This document shows, piece by piece, positions 1 to 7,144 of a DNA stretch of 64,000 nucleotides. The stretch's first letter is position 1, and every line of letters begins with the position of its first letter. Where the stretch lies: contig JACNJX010000108.1 of assembly GCA_014382345.1 (NCBI GenBank), forward strand, positions 19,627-83,626. Reading direction: 5' to 3'. A program made the translations under genes and the position numbers. Below the pieces are notes generated by a model. The model made no database searches, was not told where the DNA came from, and saw nothing but the letters and a program-made list of their open reading frames with translations. This stretch comes from Alphaproteobacteria bacterium (GTDB taxonomy: Bacteria; Pseudomonadota; Alphaproteobacteria; Rhodospirillales; Casp-alpha2).

Positions 1-1
1 T

Positions 2-1105
2 GCCGCCGACTGGGCGGGGATCGCCAGAAACCTGGTGGACGGGCTGCTCAGCGGCGAGGACCTCGCTTTTGAGGACGGTGAATCCCTGCTGGGGTTTTTA
101 TACGTCACCGACGTGATCTCCGATGATGTCGGCTCAATCCTCACCTATCTGCGCCAGACAACGGGCATCGACGACTGGGTCGGGACCGTCGGCATCGGCA
201 TCTGCGCCACGGGTCAGGAATTCTTCGACCGCCCGGCGGCGGTGGCCATGGCGATCCGCCTGCCGGAGAACAGCTATCATGTCTTCCCGGCGCTTCTCGA
301 TGAGATCGAGGAATTCACGCCCGAGGCCCGCTCCTGGATCGAGGCCGTTTCGCCGCCTTTCGGCATTATCCACGGCGACCCCAACAACCAGCGCACGCCC
401 GGTCTGATCGAGGGTTTGGGGATCGTGACGTCCGGCTTTCTGGTCGGCGGCATGACGGCATCGCGCAGCGCCCAGCCCCAGATCGCGAGCGACATCACCG
501 GCGGCGGCGTGTCCGGCGTCCTGTTTGCGCCCGGCGTCGAGGTCGCCACCGGCCTGACCCAGGGCTGTCTGCCGGTCGGGCCGAGCCATGTGGTGTCGGA
601 CTGTGTGGACAATGTCATCATCGGACTCGACGGCAAAGAGGCGCTGGAGGTCTTCAAGGAAGATGTCGGCGAACTGTTGTCGCGCGATCTCAAGCGCGCG
701 GCGGGCTACATTCACGCCGCCTTTCCCATCGAAGGCTCCGACACCGGCGATTATGTGGTCCGCAACCTGGTCGGTATCGACCCCGAGCGCGGTTGGCTTG
801 CCGTCGGCGAGGATATCCAGGCCGGCGACCGGGTGTTGTTCGTGCGCCGCGACCCGAAAAGCGCCGAACAAGACCTCATTACCATGCTGGACAACCTGAA
901 AAACCGCCTGCCGGGGCCGCCCCGTGGCGGAATTTATTTTTCCTGCATCGCGCGCGGGCCAAACCTGTTCGGGGAAGAAGGCAAGGAAATGGCCATCATC
1001 CGGGAGCATCTCGGCGATGTTCCGTTGATCGGATTTTACGGCAATGGCGAGGTTTCCAACAACCGGATCTACGGCTACACCGGGGTGCTGGCGCTTTTCC
1101 TCTAG
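2..1105 (+). CDS. FIST-domain sensory protein, 5' end outside window
   Basis: A ligand-sensing protein made of FIST_N and FIST_C domains, which in other bacteria are thought to bind small molecules and feed signalling proteins. No output domain is visible here. The frame is open to the left edge (codons read A-A-D-W-A-G-I-A from base 2), so the GTG at 35 is probably internal and the real start lies upstream. The C-terminal part has the FIST_C pattern: CIARG near base 945, GEEGKEM just after it, and GFYGNGEV close to the end. It stops 17 bases before the aldo-keto reductase gene and could share its transcript. The family is clear; the ligand is unknown. Confidence 0.85.
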   Translation, partial: AADWAGIARNLVDGLLSGEDLAFEDGESLLGFLYVTDVISDDVGSILTYLRQTTGIDDWVGTVGIGICATGQEFFDRPAAVAMAIRLPENSYHVFPALLDEIEEFTPEARSWIEAVSPPFGIIHGDPNNQRTPGLIEGLGIVTSGFLVGGMTASRSAQPQIASDITGGGVSGVLFAPGVEVATGLTQGCLPVGPSHVVSDCVDNVIIGLDGKEALEVFKEDVGELLSRDLKRAAGYIHAAFPIEGSDTGDYVVRNLVGIDPERGWLAVGEDIQAGDRVLFVRRDPKSAEQDLITMLDNLKNRLPGPPRGGIYFSCIARGPNLFGEEGKEMAIIREHLGDVPLIGFYGNGEVSNNRIYGYTGVLALFL

Positions 1106-1122
1106 AAGGATTTCTCGAACAA

Positions 1123-2163
1123 ATGAAAATGAACCCACTCGGTCGCACCGGCATCACGGTCAGCCGCATCTGTCTCGGCACCATGACCTTCGGCCAGCAG
1201 AACACGGAAGAAGACGCGCACCGGCAACTGGATATGGCGCTGGACCATGGCGTCAACTTCATCGACACGGCGGAGGCCTATTCCTTTCCGGGCCGCCCCG
1301 AAACACAAGGGCGGTCGGAGGAAATCATCGGTACCTGGATGCAGGCGCGCGGCAACCGGGACAAGGTTGTCATCGCGACCAAGATCACCGGCCCCAGCAA
1401 TGAGCGTTCCCATATCCGCAACGGCAAGCTTGATTTCAGCCGCGAGCAGGTTACGGCCGCCGTGGATTTGAGCCTGAAGCGGCTCAAGACGGACGTCATC
1501 GACCTCTACCAGACCCACTGGCCGGAACGGAAGGCCAACTACTTCGGCAAACTGGATTACGTCCACGCCGGGATACAGGATTTCACGCCGATGGAGGAAC
1601 AGATCGACGCCTTGGGCGAACAGGTCAAGGCGGGCAAGGTTCGCGCCATCGGGGTTTCCAACGAAACCGCCTGGGGGGTGATGAAATTTCTCGAAATCGC
1701 CGAACGCACCGGCCTGCCCCGTCTCGCCAGCATCCAGAACCCCTATAACCTGATCTGCCGCCAGTTCGACATCGGCCTGGCGGAACCCGCGATGCGCGAA
1801 GACGTCGGCCTGCTGGCGTATTCGCCGCTGGCCTTCGGCGCGTTGACGGGAAAATACCTCGACGGGCAACTGCCCGAAGGCAGCCGCCACAAGCTGTTTC
1901 CCCAGTTCAAGCGCTACTTCAAGCCGAACGGGGTCAAGGCGGTGGAAGCCTACGTCGCGCTGGCGCGCGTGCACGGGCTGGAACCGTCGCAAATGGCCTT
2001 GGCCTTCGTTCATTCCAGGCCGTTCCTGACCTCGACCATCATCGGGGCGACGACGGAGGAACAGTTGAAGTCCAATCTGGAGACCGAGGACATGACGCTT
2101 CCCGAGGACGTGCTGGAGAGGATCGAGGCCATCCACGCCGACAACCCCAACCCGGGGCCTTAA
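1123..2163 (+). CDS. tas: NADP(H)-dependent aldo-keto reductase, Tas type
   Basis: Cytosolic aldo-keto reductase of the Tas/MocA-like branch, 346 residues, the same length as E. coli Tas. The frame is open further upstream, but ATG at 1123 gives the natural N-terminus (MKMNPLGRTG) and the remainder overlaps the FIST gene. The catalytic tetrad is complete: D48 and Y53 in FIDTAEAY, K87 in VIATK and H132 in YQTHWPE. The C-terminal NADP-binding segment STIIGATTEEQL is present. The family reduces aldehydes and ketones; the physiological substrate is not known. The thpR gene starts 13 bases downstream, so the two are probably cotranscribed. Confidence 0.9.
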   Translation: MKMNPLGRTGITVSRICLGTMTFGQQNTEEDAHRQLDMALDHGVNFIDTAEAYSFPGRPETQGRSEEIIGTWMQARGNRDKVVIATKITGPSNERSHIRNGKLDFSREQVTAAVDLSLKRLKTDVIDLYQTHWPERKANYFGKLDYVHAGIQDFTPMEEQIDALGEQVKAGKVRAIGVSNETAWGVMKFLEIAERTGLPRLASIQNPYNLICRQFDIGLAEPAMREDVGLLAYSPLAFGALTGKYLDGQLPEGSRHKLFPQFKRYFKPNGVKAVEAYVALARVHGLEPSQMALAFVHSRPFLTSTIIGATTEEQLKSNLETEDMTLPEDVLERIEAIHADNPNPGP

Positions 2164-2176
2164 AGGATTAAAGGCC

Positions 2177-2722
2177 ATGCGGCTTTTCGTCGGCCTCTCG
2201 CTGCCCTCAGACCTTCGCACCGGGCTCGCCCACCTGAAGGGCGGCCTGCCCGGCGCGCGCTGGATCGACGAAGACAATTTGCACATGTCGCTGCGCTTCA
2301 TCGGCGACGTCACCGGCGGGGACGAGCACGATATCGATCTCGCCCTGCAATCGGTGACCGGTGCGCCGTTCGAGGTGACGCTTTCTGGCCTCGGCACGTT
2401 TGACCGGCGCGGCCGGGTGCATTCCGTCTGGGCCGGGATAGAAAAAAATGAAGCCCTTTCCGCGCTGCGCGACCGCATCGAATCGGCGTTGGTGCGAACC
2501 GGGCGCGAGCCCGAACACCGGAAATTCACCCCGCACATTACCCTGGCCCGGATGAAGAACGGCTCCGCCGAGGCCGTAGCCGCTTACCTGGAAAGCCACG
2601 CCGGGTTCACCGCGCCGGCGGTCCTGGTCGAAACCGTCACCCTGTTCGAAAGCCACCTCAGCCACACCGGCGCGCAGTATTCGGTGCTCCGGGACTATCC
2701 GCTGCAGGGGCAGGGGAAATAA
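2177..2722 (+). CDS. thpR: RNA 2',3'-cyclic phosphodiesterase (2H family)
   Basis: Member of the 2H phosphoesterase family (formerly 2'-5' RNA ligase LigT), 181 residues. Such enzymes open 2',3'-cyclic phosphates on RNA ends. The two catalytic motifs are seen: HMSL with H36 (the HxSx variant of HxTx) and HITL with H120. The start codon ATG at 2177 follows the tas stop by 13 bases with an AAAGGAT-like ribosome site inside the gap, which suggests translational linkage to tas. It lies tail to tail with the phosphatase gene at 2800-3387. Full length for the family; no defects seen. Confidence 0.9.
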   Translation: MRLFVGLSLPSDLRTGLAHLKGGLPGARWIDEDNLHMSLRFIGDVTGGDEHDIDLALQSVTGAPFEVTLSGLGTFDRRGRVHSVWAGIEKNEALSALRDRIESALVRTGREPEHRKFTPHITLARMKNGSAEAVAAYLESHAGFTAPAVLVETVTLFESHLSHTGAQYSVLRDYPLQGQGK

Positions 2723-2799
2723 AGGGGGGCAAAGCAGATATCCGGGAAGGATCGCGGCCCGTCTGCTTCCAGGCTATCCCCGATAAGAGGGTCTCCGGT

Positions 2800-3387
2800 T
2801 TACTTGAAAAGGTTCATCTTTCCTAATTCTTCAAAGTCGCCATTTCCCATTGGCTTGAGAATCAGGAACGCCCCTTTCTCAACAGGGTCGAACGCTACCG
2901 CATTTATATTCGGTGCATGCGTGACCATGACAAGGTTTTCGCTTCCGGAGTACGAACCGATTCGTTGATTTAGCTGTTTGGTCGCGGCCTCCGCCTGGTT
3001 ATGCGGCATTGTCTCTATCAAGGACAGGAACCCAGTTGGATTTACCCTGCCGAAAGCAAATTTCGCTGTATCGACTGTTCGGCAATAAGGGCTTGCCAGC
3101 ACGTTCTTGACCGGAATCCCCTTTGACGCGAACATTTTTCCAATCTGAATGGCTTCATCTATTCCTTTCGAAGAAAGATTTCTTTCTCTTGCGCATGAAG
3201 GATCGCGAATCAGAGAGCCGCCAACGTCCCCTCCGGTGACAGTTGAAGTGTGCCGCATCAAAACGACGAGGCCCCCATCGGCAAGTTTATTCCAGAGTTC
3301 CGCTTCCGAAGCCGCCGCACCAGCGATGAAAGAGAAAGGCAAAATGCCCCCTGTAAGCGCAAAAAATAAATACAAAACTTTATGCAT
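2800..3387 (-). CDS. Exported histidine phosphatase family protein
   Basis: Histidine phosphatase (phosphoglycerate-mutase-like) of about 195 residues. The start at 3387 gives a Sec signal peptide (MHKVLYLFFALTGG followed by a hydrophobic stretch and an AGAAAS cleavage zone); an in-frame start five codons upstream at 3402 is less likely. The catalytic loop is LMRHTST, so the usual RHG reads RHT, and the second histidine is in MVTHAPN. A conserved Arg is present in SPYCRTVDTA. The protein should act in the periplasm; the substrate is unknown. Codon use is less GC-rich than tas and thpR, hinting at a different origin. Confidence 0.85.
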   Translation of the reverse strand: MHKVLYLFFALTGGILPFSFIAGAAASEAELWNKLADGGLVVLMRHTSTVTGGDVGGSLIRDPSCARERNLSSKGIDEAIQIGKMFASKGIPVKNVLASPYCRTVDTAKFAFGRVNPTGFLSLIETMPHNQAEAATKQLNQRIGSYSGSENLVMVTHAPNINAVAFDPVEKGAFLILKPMGNGDFEELGKMNLFK

Positions 3388-3466
3388 GGCGCTTTCCCAC
3401 AAATGCTTAATCGGCGCCAGCCCATGATACTGCCCGCCAGATTTAAAATAAACAGAGCGGCCCTCT

Positions 3467-3575
3467 ATGTCCGCTTATGGCTATTAGCGGACAGTATGCT
3501 GAGCCGTGGTTCACGTCCGCTTTAGCCCCGAAAGCAGACCTTTTTAGCCTTGGCGGTTATGTCTGCTTATGACCC
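3467..3575 (+). repeat. MSALPPKADI-type intergenic repeat, copy 1
   Basis: First copy of a dispersed repeat with three blocks: block A is an inverted repeat (TGTCCGCT ... AGCGGACA around TATGGCTATT), block B is a second inverted repeat (CGTCCGCTTT ... AAAGCAGAC around AGCCCCG), and block C is GTCTGCTTATGACCC. It lies between the divergent phosphatase gene and the small gene at 3683, and accounts for most of the 295-base gap. This copy has several substitutions from the best-preserved copies at 4806 and 18721. Confidence 0.85.
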
Positions 3576-3682
3576 GGAGGGGGATTTCCCTGAGGTAGGG
3601 TTGCAGGGGAATAATCATTTCAACGGCGGCGTAATTTGAGTATGATTACTGTGGATTTGAAGGCTTTCGGGGAAGATGTGCC

Positions 3683-4159
3683 GTGGCTGAAATTGCTTCC
3701 ATTGGCGTTGGTCGCGCCATCCAGGCGCAGATCAACCAGAGGAACCTGCCCCAGCGGGAGGAACGGGCCGCCCCGGTCCAGACCACCCGGCAGGTTCGGT
3801 CGGCTAAGAAGCAGGAACTGGCGAACGAAAAGCTGGCACAGGCTATCCAACGCCGGAGGCAAACGGTTGACGACGCGCGGCGAGCCCAACTGGCGGACCA
3901 GGCGCTTTATGCCGCCCAGCGCAAGTCCCAGAACATCCAGGACTCCGACCGGCAGTACGCGTTACTTCAAGCCGACATCACCGAGGAAACCCTGCGCGCC
4001 CGGGCGCTCGAAAACGAATCTGGGCCGCTCCCGCCGTTACCGCCCCGCGAGCTTACGAGCACGGTGCTGACCCCTGCCGATATTGAAGCCCGCGATAGCC
4101 TGAACAGCGTTTCCGAGTCCAACCTGCCCCGCGGCAGCCTCGTCGACATCTACGCCTGA
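3683..4159 (+). CDS. Hypothetical small helical protein
   Basis: 158-residue protein that I do not recognise. The GTG start at 3683 is chosen because GGGGAAG stands about seven bases upstream and the frame shows GC-rich third positions throughout; a competing ORF in another frame (3636-4070) lacks this. The protein has no signal peptide or membrane segment. Residues 20-95 are rich in Q, R, K, E and A and are probably one long helix; the tail is proline-rich (PLPPLPP) and ends LPRGSLVDIYA. It stands alone between a repeat and the convergent CinA-like gene. No function is offered. Confidence 0.6.
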   Translation: MAEIASIGVGRAIQAQINQRNLPQREERAAPVQTTRQVRSAKKQELANEKLAQAIQRRRQTVDDARRAQLADQALYAAQRKSQNIQDSDRQYALLQADITEETLRARALENESGPLPPLPPRELTSTVLTPADIEARDSLNSVSESNLPRGSLVDIYA

Positions 4160-4233
4160 AATTGCCACCTGAGGGTTCTTCGTTGGCGAACGCGCGGCGC
4201 TGCCGTCTCCGGGTCCCGGGCGTTTTTCAGTGG

Positions 4234-4719
4234 CTAACCCGCTTCACTGAGAACACTCTCCATGAACGACAAGGATTCCCCGGTGAAGCGCCACATATTC
4301 TCTTCCCTGTCCGATAAACCTGTTTCCAGGGTCATCGATCGCTCCAGAGGACCGACCATGGCAAAGCACGAGTGTCCGGGCGCGTCACCGTAGCGGTTTC
4401 CCGTCGGCCCGCTGGCGCCGGTCTCGCTGAACCCCCAGGTGGACCCCAGCCGCTCCCGTATGGCCCGCGCCACGATCAAGGCATATTCCTCCGTCGCCGC
4501 GCGCATGGTGATGGCCTCCTTGGGCAAGCCGAGCAGACCGAGCCGCGCGGAATGGGTGTAAATGACGCCGCCGCCAAGGAAGTACGCTGATGCCCCGGGC
4601 ACAGCCAGCAGGGCCGCTGAGATCAAACCACCGGCCGACGATTCCGCGACGGCAACCGTATCTGCCCGGGTCTTGAGGCGTTCACCGAGGGTCGAGGCCA
4701 GGGAGGTCAATCTGTCCAT
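4234..4719 (-). CDS. CinA C-terminal-domain protein (NMN amidase family)
   Basis: 161-residue stand-alone CinA C-terminal domain, the size of E. coli PncC, which removes the amide from nicotinamide mononucleotide in NAD salvage. The conserved first motif reads VAVAESSAGG (usually ESCTGG, so the Cys-Thr is Ser-Ala here) and the second reads GASGPTGNRYGDAPG. The change in the first motif and the lack of the usual GPGG spacing make the enzymatic activity less certain than the fold. The gene stands alone, convergent with the 3683 gene, and repeat copy 2 follows its start. Confidence 0.8.
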   Translation of the reverse strand: MDRLTSLASTLGERLKTRADTVAVAESSAGGLISAALLAVPGASAYFLGGGVIYTHSARLGLLGLPKEAITMRAATEEYALIVARAIRERLGSTWGFSETGASGPTGNRYGDAPGHSCFAMVGPLERSMTLETGLSDREENMWRFTGESLSFMESVLSEAG

Positions 4720-4805
4720 ATCAGGTCAATCCCGCGTGCTTGGCGCTTGTTACGTATGTCAGTCTATTGTGCCTCGGTGATTCTGTAATGGCTAACGAGA
4801 ATGTG

Positions 4806-4929
4806 AATGTCCGCTCCTGGCTATTAGCGGACACTTTGCTGCACCTTGAATTATGTCCGCTTTGCCCCCGAAAGCGGACATATTTGGCGACGGTGTCAAA
4901 GGTCTGCTTGTGACCCAAAGCGGACATTG
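4806..4929 (+). repeat. MSALPPKADI-type intergenic repeat, copy 2 (fullest copy)
   Basis: The most complete copy in the window, about 124 bases with all three blocks: block A (TGTCCGCTCC ... AGCGGACA), block B (ATGTCCGCTTTGCCCCCG followed by AAAGCGGACAT), and block C (GGTCTGCTTGTGACCC followed by AAAGCGGACAT). Block B read directly translates MSALPPKADI. It fills the gap between the CinA-like gene and the secretin gene. Confidence 0.9.
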
Positions 4930-4978
4930 GCTGGATTATAAGATTAGGGTGAACGCGTGTTTCTTAGATTCAACCAAG

Positions 4979-5004
4979 GGCCAGCCCCCAAAAGGGGGCC
5001 GGCC
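4979..5004. terminator. Strong GC hairpin with AAAA loop
   Basis: An 11-bp stem with one mismatch (GGCCAGCCCCC against GGGGGCCGGCC) and an AAAA loop, followed by TTAACTTTTG. It resembles a factor-independent terminator or leader attenuator and separates repeat copy 2 from the promoter of the secretin gene. Which transcript it ends is not clear, since the gene to its left reads away from it. Confidence 0.5.
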
Positions 5005-5032
5005 TTAACTTTTGTGTGTGGGCACTCAGCAC

Positions 5033-5061
5033 TTGGAGCCATATTCCCCCTCTGTTACTAT
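5033..5061 (+). promoter_or_regulatory. Candidate sigma-70-type promoter of the secretin gene
   Basis: TTGGAG at 5033-5038 and TACTAT at 5056-5061 are 17 bases apart, and the ATG of the secretin gene follows at 5095. Each hexamer departs from consensus by two bases or fewer. Supported by position after the 4979 hairpin and by AT content only. Confidence 0.45.
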
Positions 5062-5094
5062 ATCTGGGTAATGAGGGGGCGCTAGTCGCAAAAT

Positions 5095-6987
5095 ATGGTG
5101 GAAATTTACAATATTACGCCGCCGTTTTGGCTGCGTAAATGGCCGGCGGCGGTGGCGGGGCTGGCGTTGCTGGTTACCGCCTGCGCCACGCCGGGCGCCA
5201 AACCCGGCTCAGGGCTTGGCCTGGCGGACGCGGGGCTGACGTCAATGCTGGCCGGCGTCCCGGAAAAGCGGCTGGGCGACCCTTATATACGCGCCGCAGT
5301 CAAAGCGCTTGAGGAAGGCCGCCTCAAAGACGCCGGCGCCGGCTTCAACCGGGCCTTGAAGTTCGATCCCCAAAACGCCCGGCTGCATTTTCTCAATGGG
5401 CTGGTCTATCACCTGCGCGCCGAGCGGGGCGACGCCGGCCAGTACGAGATGGCCGAGGTCGGCTACCGCCTGGCGTTGCAGTTCGACCCCGGCGACGCGC
5501 CGGCAGCGCGCCAGATCGGACACCTGAAATTCCGCCAGCAACGGTTTCGCGAGGCCCAGAACGCCTTTGCCTACGCGCTGCTGATCGACCCCGGGGACGC
5601 TGGTGCCGGGCAGGGGCTGGCGGTGTCGTCCTATTTCGCCCAGGACCTGAAAACGGCGGTGGCGGCGGTGACCAAGGCCATATTAAGGACCCCCAGCGAT
5701 CCCGGTGCGCTCAGGACGGCGGCGATGGTTGCGGCTGCCAGGGGCGACTTCGTCGAGGCCGATGGCTTCCGCGACCGCTATCTGTCGGCGGCTTCGGCCA
5801 AGCCTTACCAGGCCGCCCGGCTTCAGAGCCGCATCCGGGACTGGAAACGGCTCTATCAACGCCGGCCGGGGATGCGTCAGGCCCAGTTCACGGAAAGCCA
5901 GACAAAGCAGGGCCTGGACCCGCCCGAAGCCGGGGAGGGGGGCAGCGGAGAAAATCGTGACGGCGACCAGGAGGACCCGGACAAGCAGACGAGCAAACCG
6001 GTGATCCCCCGCATGGCGCTTGTCGACGTCACCATCATCCGTTCCGAGGAACGCCGCGCCACCGACAAGGGGATCAACCTGCTAAGCGGATTGCAGATAT
6101 CGATGACCGGCGATTTTTTCGATTTCAAGCGCGCCCGCAGTCACGATCTGGACGCCGGCACCAAAACTACAAGTCGTCAGAACGACAACAACCTCAAGCT
6201 GTCGTTCCCGACCTCCGGCATCACCTATAACCTCAATATTTTCAACGACAACGACGACCGCAACGAAGTGCTGGCGCGCCCGACCCTGGTGGCGCTGGAC
6301 GGTAAGGCGTCGGAATTCTTCTCCGGCGCCTCGTTCCATGTTGCGCTCGATGGCGCAGCCGGCAGCGAAGGTTCCGTCACCGAGGTGCCGGTGGGACTGC
6401 GGCTCAGGGTGACGCCGCGCTTCATTGACGACGATACGGTCGAGCTTTCCGTCGATGCGGCCCGCGCGTTCCTGGAATCGCGCTCGTCCAATGTCGGCTT
6501 TGCCAACTTTGCCCAGATCTCGAAGACAACCCTCAACGCCAACGTGGCGCTCAAGTTCGGCGAGACGATGGTGCTGTCGGGGCTTTCCGAGCGCGAGGAC
6601 GAGTTCCTCAAGGACGGCGTGCCGTTCCTCAAGGACATCCCCGGTGTACAGTACCTGTTCGGCCACGAGGATACGCTGGAATTCAAGAAATCCGTCCTTA
6701 TCCTGCTGACGCCGCGCAACCCCAGCTTCGTCCACCGCGACGGCACGCCCAAGGTGTCGCGGGACGCGCCCGCCGACGCCAGGGCCGACCAGTCGAGCCT
6801 GGGCGAACTCAAGCAACGGCCCGGCTGGTTTAAACCGGCGTCGCACCTGGACGCGGTGTTCGAGCACCTGAAGGACCGCAAGCTGTTCAAGGAGTTCCGC
6901 GCCGGCGACGTGGCGTTGGAAGACTGGGACAATCCGGAGTCGCTGGCCACCGACATCAAACGGTCGCTGCAGTTTTTGTATTTCTAG
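5095..6987 (+). CDS. TPR-secretin outer-membrane lipoprotein
   Basis: 630-residue outer-membrane protein of the GspD/PilQ secretin class. Residues 15-32 form a lipoprotein signal with lipobox LLVTAC. TPR-like repeats follow (about residues 60-230, for example ALKFDPQNARLHFLNGL), then a charged linker and a secretin N-domain-like stretch (VDVTIIRSEERRATDKGINL). The secretin core is at about 390-550: NEVLARPTLVALDGK, VPVGLRLRVTPRF, GETMVLSGL, then FLKDIPGVQYLFG and SVLILLTPR. TPR plus secretin recalls BfpB- or TadD/RcpA-type machinery, yet no pilin, ATPase or inner-membrane platform gene lies nearby. It is expressed alone, so any partners must be elsewhere. Confidence 0.85.
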   Translation: MVEIYNITPPFWLRKWPAAVAGLALLVTACATPGAKPGSGLGLADAGLTSMLAGVPEKRLGDPYIRAAVKALEEGRLKDAGAGFNRALKFDPQNARLHFLNGLVYHLRAERGDAGQYEMAEVGYRLALQFDPGDAPAARQIGHLKFRQQRFREAQNAFAYALLIDPGDAGAGQGLAVSSYFAQDLKTAVAAVTKAILRTPSDPGALRTAAMVAAARGDFVEADGFRDRYLSAASAKPYQAARLQSRIRDWKRLYQRRPGMRQAQFTESQTKQGLDPPEAGEGGSGENRDGDQEDPDKQTSKPVIPRMALVDVTIIRSEERRATDKGINLLSGLQISMTGDFFDFKRARSHDLDAGTKTTSRQNDNNLKLSFPTSGITYNLNIFNDNDDRNEVLARPTLVALDGKASEFFSGASFHVALDGAAGSEGSVTEVPVGLRLRVTPRFIDDDTVELSVDAARAFLESRSSNVGFANFAQISKTTLNANVALKFGETMVLSGLSEREDEFLKDGVPFLKDIPGVQYLFGHEDTLEFKKSVLILLTPRNPSFVHRDGTPKVSRDAPADARADQSSLGELKQRPGWFKPASHLDAVFEHLKDRKLFKEFRAGDVALEDWDNPESLATDIKRSLQFLYF

Positions 6988-7000
6988 GGTCGTCGCGGGA

Positions 7001-7026
7001 GCCGTCTGAAAAAGATCTCAGACGGC
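7001..7026. terminator. Palindromic hairpin after the secretin gene
   Basis: A perfect 9-bp inverted repeat, GCCGTCTGA and TCAGACGGC, separated by eight bases, 13 bases after the secretin stop codon. There is no U-tract next to it, so it may act as an RNA 3' end stabiliser or a weak terminator. Confidence 0.4.
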
Positions 7027-7144
7027 CCGTGAAAAAACGCCGTCTTCCCCTGGAACCCGGCGAATCGTAGTTTCGGGGAGCGGCCTTTAAGCAACCCGAA
7101 GGAGCCGTTCGTTTGCCAAAGCTCCTATCCCTATCAGTGTTTAT

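Noticed and set aside
793..1122. Long upstream extension of the aldo-keto reductase frame
   Set aside because: It overlaps the FIST gene and its translation is arginine-rich, unlike Tas; ATG at 1123 gives the exact expected length.
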